A DNA stretch of 8,311 nt from Acidobacteriota bacterium (lineage in GTDB: Bacteria; Acidobacteriota; Holophagae; Holophagales; Holophagaceae): NCBI GenBank assembly GCA_021778785.1, contig JAJYBX010000064.1, positions 1 through 8,311 on the forward strand, in the 5' to 3' direction. Shown piece by piece: positions 1-6,195 of this stretch; position 1 is the first letter of the stretch, and each line of letters starts with the position of its first letter. The translations under genes were made by a program, and so were the position numbers. Below the pieces are notes generated by a model. It worked only from the letters and a program-made list of their open reading frames with translations. It was not told the DNA's origin and did no database searches.

Positions 1-58
1 CCAGCAGGCAGCCCAGAAGGCTGCGGGCGGCGCGATCGGGAGGGGCCTTCAAGTCCAT
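1..58 (-). CDS. Partial gene, N-terminus only, possibly DnaB-like helicase
   Basis: Reading the minus strand from an ATG at 58 gives 19 uninterrupted codons, M-D-L-K-A-P-P-D-R-A-A-R-S-L-L-G-C-L-L, running off the left edge. Sixteen of the 19 codons end in G or C, as in the neighbouring genes. The pattern of two prolines, then A-x-x-S-[VL]-L-G-x-L, resembles the N-terminus of replicative DnaB helicases, but needs a two-residue gap compared with the usual PPH-x-x-E-A-E-Q-S-V-L-G. The identity is therefore only a guess. No good Shine-Dalgarno is visible; there is only GGAA just before the ATG. The gene lies downstream, in the same direction, of the GAPDH-like gene, with several hairpins between them. 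Confidence 0.4.
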   Translation of the reverse strand, partial: MDLKAPPDRAARSLLGCLL

Positions 59-71
59 GGTTCCGTTCCGG

Positions 72-94
72 CTCGAATCGCTGCGCGATTCGAG
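72..94. repeat. Perfect inverted repeat (hairpin)
   Basis: CTCGAATCG (72-80) and CGATTCGAG (86-94) are perfect 9-bp complements around CTGCG. The outer C and G of that loop can pair to give a tenth base pair. No U-tract follows on either strand. It sits 14 nt upstream of the ATG of the gene leaving the left edge. It could be part of that gene's leader, a second terminator for the GAPDH-like transcript, or a protein-binding palindrome. Confidence 0.45.
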
Positions 95-115
95 GTAGGA
101 AAAGCATTTCACGAA

Positions 116-140
116 ACAGGGCCCGCATCGCGGGCCCTGT
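116..140 (-). terminator. Strong GC hairpin, probable terminator of the gdhA/GAPDH-like transcript
   Basis: ACAGGGCCCGC (116-126) pairs perfectly over 11 bp with GCGGGCCCTGT (130-140) around the three-base loop ATC. In the minus direction the stem is followed by TTTCGTGAAATGCTTTT, a T-enriched but broken tract. This fits termination of the minus-strand transcript better than the plus direction, where no T-run follows. The stem lies 113 nt beyond the GAPDH-like stop. Its inner arms GGCCCGC/GCGGGCC recur in the hairpin at 6164-6185. Confidence 0.5.
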
Positions 141-198
141 CATCTCGGATCGCGTGGCAACGAGCCAGGCGACCCACACCGGCGTGATTCTGACCCGT

Positions 199-234
199 GC
201 GGGGCCCCGCTGCGCGGAGTCCCCCGGACTCCGC
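199..234 (-). repeat. Two adjacent perfect palindromes after the GAPDH-like gene
   Basis: GCGGGGCCCCGC (199-210) is a perfect 12-nt palindrome. Beside it, GCGGAGTCC (214-222) and GGACTCCGC (226-234) form a perfect 9-bp stem around CCC. In the minus direction this structure begins 18 nt after the GAPDH-like stop codon, so it would lie at the 3' end of that mRNA. No U-tract follows, so it may stabilise the RNA or assist termination rather than be a classical intrinsic terminator. Confidence 0.45.
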
Positions 235-252
235 TACACGACCCGCATCGGA

Positions 253-1308
253 TCAGACCTCGTCGAAGAAGTACGGCTTCAGCACCTGGATGCGCTGCTC
301 GTAGTCCTCGGGGTGGAGGAAGCGCAGGGCGGCGGCCACGCTGGAGAGCAGGCTATTGCCGTCCTGGGGGGTGAAGCAGAAGCCCACCACGCGGGTGTCG
401 CTGGGCATGGTCATGGTGCTGAGGGGGATCACGGTCTGGTTGAGGATGCGGCCGAAGTGGCCCTGGTCGCGACCGAAGGAGAAGACGGTGTTGGCATCCT
501 TCTTCTCGGTGATGGCGATGCGGTCGTTGGCCTTGATGCGCTTCTTGAGGGCCTCGAGGGTGGTGGGACGCTTCAGGCGCAGGTCGAACCAGAGGCTGTG
601 CATGTACTGGGTGGGCAGCTTCACGGCGCTGCTGAAGAGGTTCAGCTCGATGCCCTTGGTCTGGAACAGGTGGTAGGCGTCGCGGGCGTGGTGGGTGCCG
701 AACTTGCCGTCCTTGTGGCCGCCCACCTGGGGCGCGGGGCTGAAGTCCTTCACCTGGCTGATGTCATTCGCCCGGCGCATGCAGACGAAGGTGCCCTCGA
801 CCAGGTTGTCCTCGCCCTCGCCCAGGGCCAGGGTGTCGAGGATGCAGGAGAGGTTGTGGGTGTTGCAGCTCACGACCTGGACGTACTGGCCGCTCTTCTT
901 GAGCACGTCGTCGTTGATGCCGCGGGCGTACATGGTGCCGAAGCCGAACTCGCTGCCCTGGGCGATGAAGCCCTTGGTGTTGTGCTCGTACTTGGAGTAG
1001 AGCTTCTCCTTCATGTCCAGGCCCTTCGGGCTGCAGTCGATGACCACGGCGGCCTCTTCCAGGGCCTGGTCGTGCAGCATGGCGGGCTCGATGCCCCAGG
1101 CCCGGAAGCCCTCCACCTTGTCCGCGTCCACCACGAGCTTGGCGCCGCGCTTGAGGAGCGCCTTCACCTTGGGGCGCTCGTTGACGCTGTTCTTGTGGAA
1201 GGTGACCTCGTCGATGCCCAGCTCCTTCTGGAACTCGGTGAGGAGGCCGATGAGCGGCTCGCCGATGGTGCCGGTGCCGACGACGTGGACGATGTTCTTC
1301 TTGGACAT
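253..1308 (-). CDS. Archaeal-type (type II) glyceraldehyde-3-phosphate dehydrogenase-like protein
   Basis: A 351-residue cytoplasmic oxidoreductase. The order of motifs matches archaeal phosphorylating GAPDH, which interconverts glyceraldehyde 3-phosphate and 1,3-bisphosphoglycerate. A Rossmann motif G-T-G-T-I-G lies at 11-16. Q-G-S-E lies near 117-120. S-C-N-T at 147-150 carries candidate nucleophile Cys148. R-R-A-N-D lies near 178-182, and T-H-H-A-R-D near 205-210. A-V-K-L-P-T-x-x-M-H ends at candidate catalytic His237. Lys39 in H-K-N-S falls where archaeal enzymes carry the lysine linked to NADP preference. Length is slightly above the archaeal norm of about 340, with extra residues around 195-205. 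The frame is open up to 1389, but ATG 1308 is chosen because GGGAGG lies 4 nt upstream and the Rossmann strand follows at once. It lies 108 nt downstream of gdhA in the same direction. The homology looks good; substrate and direction of reaction are inferred, and it is diverged from the archaeal enzymes. Confidence 0.8.
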   Translation of the reverse strand: MSKKNIVHVVGTGTIGEPLIGLLTEFQKELGIDEVTFHKNSVNERPKVKALLKRGAKLVVDADKVEGFRAWGIEPAMLHDQALEEAAVVIDCSPKGLDMKEKLYSKYEHNTKGFIAQGSEFGFGTMYARGINDDVLKKSGQYVQVVSCNTHNLSCILDTLALGEGEDNLVEGTFVCMRRANDISQVKDFSPAPQVGGHKDGKFGTHHARDAYHLFQTKGIELNLFSSAVKLPTQYMHSLWFDLRLKRPTTLEALKKRIKANDRIAITEKKDANTVFSFGRDQGHFGRILNQTVIPLSTMTMPSDTRVVGFCFTPQDGNSLLSSVAAALRFLHPEDYEQRIQVLKPYFFDEV

Positions 1309-1416
1309 GGATCCTCCCGGCCGGATTGTTGCGGGACGCCCCCCCCGGCACAGCCTTCCATTTTTCCAGGCGGTACAAGGAAACGCCACTCCAAATGGAC
1401 GGGGATATCCCTTGAG

Positions 1417-2664
<1,248 letters not shown>

Positions 2665-2696
2665 GGCGCCTCCCGCGTGGTACCGTGCGTGGCCCC

Positions 2697-2702
2697 AGGA
2701 TA
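2697..2702 (-). promoter_or_regulatory. Possible -10 element for gdhA
   Basis: On the minus strand this reads TATCCT, four of six matches to TATAAT, inside an otherwise very GC-rich spacer and about 33 nt before the gdhA ATG. No convincing -35 hexamer is found 16-18 nt further upstream. It lies just beyond the 2726-2755 hairpin, which suits a promoter acting after the upstream gene has terminated. Weak evidence only. Confidence 0.22.
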
Positions 2703-2725
2703 GCAGGCGGGGAAGGGCGTACGCA

Positions 2726-2755
2726 CCGGGCCCCCCGGCGATGCGGGGGGCCCGG
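2726..2755 (-). terminator. GC hairpin after the lipoprotein gene, probable terminator
   Basis: CCGGGCCCCCC (2726-2736) and GGGGGGCCCGG (2745-2755) form a perfect 11-bp all-GC stem around the 8-nt loop GGCGATGC. It begins 13 nt beyond the stop of the minus-strand lipoprotein gene and sits upstream of gdhA. No U-tract follows on the minus strand (TGCGTACGCCC), so this is either a U-less terminator or an mRNA 3'-end stabiliser. Confidence 0.5.
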
Positions 2756-2768
2756 GAAGGTGGCGAAC

Positions 2769-3380
2769 TCAGTCCTGCTTGATGCCCTGGAGGCCGACCT
2801 CGTAGCGGATGAAGGAGATGCCCCAGGTGCCATCGGGCTTCTTGAGGCAGCTGATGGTCATGATCTTCTGGCCGCCGAAGCCGAGGGTCATGTCCTTCAC
2901 CGTGGCCTGGGAGCCGAACTGGCGGCCGGCCTGGTTGTCGGTGATGCCCATGCTGTCGATCTTCTCCCAGGACTTCGGCGTGAGGCCCTTCAGGAGGCGG
3001 TAGATGCCGGCATTGAAGGCCAGGCGGGCGTCCTTGATGGTGTAGTCGTCGGTGCCGCTGCCCGGCAGGTCATCGAGCCTGGCAGCCAGCTTGTCGTCGA
3101 TGCCAAGGCCCTTCAACTCCTCCGGCGTGAGGGTGAGGCCCATCTGCTTGGCGGCCTTGTGGAGCTGCATGGCGGAGGGGAACACCACGTCCGGCGTGAT
3201 GGGGGCGATGAGCGCGGCCTGCGGGAAATCCTTGCGGACGGCGAGGTAGCGCAGGTTCTGCAGGATGTCGTACGGCTCCTTGGCGGCCGGGGGCGGCGTG
3301 GTCGGGATGTTGCTCCCGCATCCGATGAAGACCGGCGCCATCACAAGGGCCGAGAGGGGGAGTAGCATCGAGCGTCGCAC
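2769..3380 (-). CDS. Small putative lipoprotein of unknown function
   Basis: A 203-residue predicted secreted lipoprotein that I do not recognise. The N-terminus has two arginines (2-3), a hydrophobic core (5-18) and F-I-G-C ending at Cys21, a plausible though slightly atypical lipobox because the -3 residue is Phe. A short Pro/Thr-rich linker follows (25-33). The mature part (about 35-203) looks like a small soluble alpha/beta domain, ending in D-G-T-W-G-I-S-F-I-R-Y-E, which resembles the closing strands of small periplasmic folds. Cys178 is the only other cysteine. The frame is open to 3494, but the start is set at GTG 3380: GGAGG lies 7 nt upstream and the signal peptide then begins correctly. 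ATG 3368 is a poorer alternative, 19 nt from that site and without the arginines. It diverges from rlmH and is followed by a strong hairpin, so it is probably monocistronic. No aspartate at mature position +2 is visible to suggest inner-membrane retention. Confidence 0.8.
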   Translation of the reverse strand: MRRSMLLPLSALVMAPVFIGCGSNIPTTPPPAAKEPYDILQNLRYLAVRKDFPQAALIAPITPDVVFPSAMQLHKAAKQMGLTLTPEELKGLGIDDKLAARLDDLPGSGTDDYTIKDARLAFNAGIYRLLKGLTPKSWEKIDSMGITDNQAGRQFGSQATVKDMTLGFGGQKIMTISCLKKPDGTWGISFIRYEVGLQGIKQD

Positions 3381-3387
3381 TGTGACA

Positions 3388-3392
3388 CCTCC
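3388..3392 (-). promoter_or_regulatory. Ribosome binding site that sets the lipoprotein start
   Basis: GGAGG on the minus strand, with 7 nt to the GTG at 3380. This places the start at GTG rather than at the upstream ATG 3494 or the internal ATG 3368. It gives an N-terminus of V(M)-R-R-S-M followed by the hydrophobic core, as expected for a type II signal peptide. Confidence 0.7.
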
Positions 3393-3492
3393 GTGACTGG
3401 GGCTAGGGTACGTGAGGATGGTCCCGCCAACCCCCGGCGCTGCCAAGGGGAATTCATCACAACGGCCTCCAGTATCGCTTTGCAAGGGTTCC

Positions 3493-3951
3493 ATGTACCC
3501 CCTCGACCTGATCGCCCTCGGCCGCCTGCGCCTGGACCCCTGCCGGGACCTCGCCCGGCACTACCTGGACATGCTCCGTCCCTACGCCCGGGTGGAGGTG
3601 ACGGAACTGGCGGAGGGGAAGGGGGACCCGGCGAAGGCGCTGAAGGAGGAGGCCACCCGCATCCGGGCCCGGATCCAGGGCGTGACCTGCCCGGTCCTGC
3701 TCACGCCAGAGGGAAAACTCCGTGACAGCGGGGCCCTGGCCCGGTGGCTGGGCGAGCGCATGGACCGGGGCGAGGGCCTGGCCTTCGTCCTGGGCAGCAG
3801 CCACGGGTTCGACCCGGCCCTGAAGGCCGAGGTCCGCGAGCAGATGAGCCTCTCGCCCCTGACCTTCCCCCACGAGCTGAGCCGGGTGATGCTCCTGGAG
3901 CAGCTGTACCGGGCCTTCACCATCCTGCGGGGGAAGACCTACCACAAATAA
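3493..3951 (+). CDS. rlmH: 23S rRNA (pseudouridine1915-N3)-methyltransferase RlmH
   Basis: A 152-residue protein, close to the family's usual 155-160. RlmH is a SPOUT-class methyltransferase that methylates N3 of pseudouridine 1915 in helix 69 of 23S rRNA, using S-adenosylmethionine, on assembled 70S ribosomes. The N-terminus Y-P-L-D-L-I-A-L-G matches the opening strand of the family. The C-terminal half carries the knot region: F-V-L-G-S-S-H-G-F (SAM loop), then S-L-S-P-L-T-F-P-H-E-L-x-R-V, then E-Q-L-Y-R-A-F-x-I, and the terminal Y-H-K that matches the family's Y-H-[KR] end. The SAM loop reads GSSHG rather than the commoner GG[PS]xG, a mild variation. ATG 3493 is chosen because AAGGG lies 4 nt upstream and the homology begins there; the frame also extends to an ATG at 3412. 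It is divergent from the lipoprotein gene, with a 112-nt spacer, and followed by hairpins, so it is probably a single-gene unit. Confidence 0.95.
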   Translation: MYPLDLIALGRLRLDPCRDLARHYLDMLRPYARVEVTELAEGKGDPAKALKEEATRIRARIQGVTCPVLLTPEGKLRDSGALARWLGERMDRGEGLAFVLGSSHGFDPALKAEVREQMSLSPLTFPHELSRVMLLEQLYRAFTILRGKTYHK

Positions 3952-3952
3952 T

Positions 3953-3997
3953 CAAGGGGGACCGCCCGGCGACTGCGCCGCCTCTGCGTCCCCCTTG
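3953..3997 (+). terminator. Two-tier hairpin after rlmH, probable terminator
   Basis: CAAGGGGGAC (3953-3962) and GTCCCCCTTG (3988-3997) are perfect 10-bp complements starting two bases after the rlmH stop. Inside the 25-nt interval a second stem, CGGCG/CGCCG (3967-3971 and 3976-3980), closes on ACTG. The A side of the outer stem faces a T-T near its base, but no U-run follows. It probably ends the rlmH transcript. Confidence 0.45.
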
Positions 3998-4004
3998 GAC
4001 CCCG

Positions 4005-4034
4005 CGCCTGGATCAGGCGGAGCCTGTCCCAGGC
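4005..4034. repeat. Tandem pair of small hairpins with the same arms
   Basis: CGCCTG-GAT-CAGGCG (4005-4019) is followed two bases later by GCCTG-TCC-CAGGC (4022-4034). Both use the arms GCCTG/CAGGC with three-base loops that differ. They occupy the spacer between rlmH and the helicase gene, about 80 nt before the helicase ATG. Either an inverted-repeat binding site or a structured leader is possible; nothing in the sequence decides. Confidence 0.4.
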
Positions 4035-4112
4035 GCCGAGGCCTCACCGATCCCCGCGACCCACACGTATGGGGCGTTCGCCCTTTTTACGCCCTTGCTG
4101 CACACTGATCCG

Positions 4113-6161
4113 ATGGCGCACCCCATGGACCGCTACTTCGCCCCGCCGGAGGGACGGATCTTCGCCTGCTTCCCCGGGGCGGAGGACCGGCCCGGCCAGC
4201 GGCGCATGGCGGAGCTGGTGCACAACGCCGTGGTGGAGGGCGGCGCGGCCTTCCAGGCCTGGCGGAGCGCCGGGGCCGAACCGGACGCCCGGCCCGATGC
4301 CGTGCTCCAGGCCGTGGAGGCGGGCACGGGCACGGGCAAGAGCCTGGGCTACCTGGTGCCGGCCCTGGCCGCCGGGCGCACGCCGGTGCTGGTGGCCACC
4401 CGCACCAAGCAGCTCCAGCGCCAGCTCCTGGAGGAGGATGTGCCCCGGGCCGCGGGCATCCTGGGCCGTGCCGTGAAGGCGGTGCTGGCCAAGGGCCGGG
4501 CCAACTACCTCTGCAAGGCCGCCTGGGAGCAGGTGCGCGACGCGCCGCCCGCGGAGATGACCCGCATCGATCAGCAGCTCTGGATGGCCCTCCAGCGCTG
4601 GGCCGGGGAGACGCCGGACGGCGACCGGGAGGGCCTGGGCCGCTTCGGCGAAGGCGAATCGCCCCTCTGGGACAAGATCAACGCCCGGGCCGAGCGCTGC
4701 ACGGGCCGCCAGTGCCCCCGCTACGAGGACTGCTTCCTCACGAAGCTGCGCCAGGAGGTGGCCGAGGCCGACCTCATCATCGTGAACCACGCCCTGCTGC
4801 TGGCGGACCGCGTGCTGCGGGAATCCGCCTTCGGCCAGGTGCTGCCGGACGCGCCCGTGCTCATCCTCGACGAGGCCCACGACCTGGAGGAGCAGCTCAC
4901 GGAGAGCTGTTCCGAGGCCTGGTCCAGCCGGGCCATGCACCTGCTCTTCACGGATCTGCGCGAGGCCGCGGCCGGGCCGGGTGCCGGGCTGCTCGTCCTG
5001 CTGGAGCCCTGGGAGCGGGCCTGGGGCGAGCTCATGGCCTGGGTGCCCCTGGACGGCGGCGTCCAGCCCCTCCTGGGGGCCACCGCCGAGTTGAGGGCCC
5101 TGGCCGACGCCGTGGGCGCCTGGGTGGAGGCGGGCCATCCCCTGTGGCTGGAGGTGCGCCGCCAGGCGGTGGCGGATCAGGACAACCCGCTCTGGGGCCG
5201 CCTCGCGGAGCGGGTGGGCACGGCCTTCTCGCGCATGGAGCAGATCTTCGCCCAGCCCCAGGGATGGGTGTCCACCCTGAGTCGCGAGGGGCCGAACCTG
5301 GTGCACTTCAAGTCCAATCCCGTGGATGTCCGCCCCTTCTTCCACCAGCACATCCGCCGGGGCTTCGAGACGGTGGTGATGACCAGCGCCACCCTCCGCG
5401 ACGGGCGGGGCTTCAATGGCCTGGGCCTGCGCCTGGGCCTCACCAGGCCCGAGGTGGAGGCCGCCGAGCACGTGGAGAGCCCCTTCGACTTCGAGGCCCA
5501 GGGCCTGCTCTTCGTGCCGCCGGGTCTGCCCGAGCGCCGGGCGGGCTCGGGCGGCGTGGGCGATCCCATGTGGATTGAGGCTTCCCTCGACGCCATGGAG
5601 CGCCTGCTGCGGGCCAGCCGGGGCCGCGCCCTGCTGCTCTTCACCAGCCGCAAGATGCTGGCGGCCTTCCAGCCCCGGCTGAAGGAGGCCCTGCCCGAGC
5701 TCACCTTCTTCGTGCAGGGCGACGGCCTCTCGCGCACCCAACTGCTGGAGCGCTTCCGCACCACTCCGTCCGCCGCGCTGCTGGGCCTTGCCAGCTTCTG
5801 GCAGGGGGTGGACCTGCCGGGCGAGGCCCTGAGCCTGGTGGTGGTGGCCTCCCTGCCCTTCGCGCCGCCGGACGATCCGCTGCTGCAGGCCCGCATCCGC
5901 GAGGCCGACGCCCAGCGCGAGGGTCTCGGCTTCGTGGGGATCCAGGTGCCCATGATGACGCTGAAGCTGAAGCAGGGCCTCGGGCGCCTCATCCGCAAGC
6001 GGGACGACCGCGGCGTGGTGGCGGTGCTGGATCCCCGCCTGATGCTGCCCCGCGAGGATCCGGGCGGCAAGCGCTACGCCGCCCAGGTCCGCGCCGCCCT
6101 GCCGCCCTTTCCCGTGACCCGCGACTGGGAGCGCGTGGAGGGCTTCCTGCGATCCCTGTGA
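4113..6161 (+). CDS. dinG: DinG/YoaA-type ATP-dependent DNA helicase with iron-sulfur cluster
   Basis: A 682-residue superfamily 2 helicase of the XPD/DinG branch, expected to unwind DNA 5' to 3' in repair or at replication-transcription conflicts. Motifs in order: an N-terminal R-P-G-Q-R-R-M (26-32) resembling the Q-motif region; Walker A A-G-T-G-T-G-K-S (70-77); T-R-T-K-Q-L-Q (96-102); four cysteines Cys134, Cys196, Cys201 and Cys207, spaced as in the Fe-S domain; A-D-L-I-I-V-N-H (219-226); D-E-A-H (253-256); M-T-S-A-T-L (423-428); L-L-L-F-T-S (507-512); F-W-Q-G-V-D-L-P-G (562-570); and motif VI Q-G-L-G-R-L-I-R (621-628). All catalytic motifs are intact. No exonuclease domain is present. 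The frame extends back to 3744 within rlmH, but homology begins near Y8-F9. The start is ATG 4113 or 4125; neither has a Shine-Dalgarno. It converges on the M56 gene. Confidence 0.93.
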   Translation: MAHPMDRYFAPPEGRIFACFPGAEDRPGQRRMAELVHNAVVEGGAAFQAWRSAGAEPDARPDAVLQAVEAGTGTGKSLGYLVPALAAGRTPVLVATRTKQLQRQLLEEDVPRAAGILGRAVKAVLAKGRANYLCKAAWEQVRDAPPAEMTRIDQQLWMALQRWAGETPDGDREGLGRFGEGESPLWDKINARAERCTGRQCPRYEDCFLTKLRQEVAEADLIIVNHALLLADRVLRESAFGQVLPDAPVLILDEAHDLEEQLTESCSEAWSSRAMHLLFTDLREAAAGPGAGLLVLLEPWERAWGELMAWVPLDGGVQPLLGATAELRALADAVGAWVEAGHPLWLEVRRQAVADQDNPLWGRLAERVGTAFSRMEQIFAQPQGWVSTLSREGPNLVHFKSNPVDVRPFFHQHIRRGFETVVMTSATLRDGRGFNGLGLRLGLTRPEVEAAEHVESPFDFEAQGLLFVPPGLPERRAGSGGVGDPMWIEASLDAMERLLRASRGRALLLFTSRKMLAAFQPRLKEALPELTFFVQGDGLSRTQLLERFRTTPSAALLGLASFWQGVDLPGEALSLVVVASLPFAPPDDPLLQARIREADAQREGLGFVGIQVPMMTLKLKQGLGRLIRKRDDRGVVAVLDPRLMLPREDPGGKRYAAQVRAALPPFPVTRDWERVEGFLRSL

Positions 6162-6163
6162 GA

Positions 6164-6185
6164 ACGGCCCGCAGAAGCGGGCCGT
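6164..6185. terminator. Shared hairpin between convergent helicase and M56 genes
   Basis: ACGGCCCGC (6164-6172) and GCGGGCCGT (6177-6185) pair perfectly over 9 bp around AGAA. The 34-nt space between the two stop codons is mostly this element: it starts 3 nt after the helicase stop and ends 11 nt from the M56 stop. It is well placed to act in both directions, although neither side carries a U-tract. Its inner arms GGCCCGC/GCGGGCC are the same as in the hairpin at 116-140. Confidence 0.55.
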
Positions 6186-6195
6186 GGGGGTGGAT

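Noticed and set aside
59..252. Possible tRNA or other known RNA in the hairpin-rich spacer
   Set aside because: No T-arm GGTTCGA-type sequence, CCA end or cloverleaf spacing could be assembled on either strand, and no SRP or RNase P signature was seen.
1309..1389. 27-codon N-terminal extension of the GAPDH-like gene
   Set aside because: The extra residues match no part of a Rossmann enzyme, and a good GGGAGG site sits directly before the ATG at 1308.
3381..3492. Divergent sigma70 promoters between the lipoprotein gene and rlmH
   Set aside because: Promoters must lie here or nearby, but no -35/-10 pair with acceptable spacing could be pointed to on either strand, so none is annotated.
4044..5741. 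565-codon minus-strand frame opposite the helicase gene
   Set aside because: It is antisense to a helicase with all motifs intact; its Gly/Leu/His/Gln-rich composition is typical of a mirror frame.
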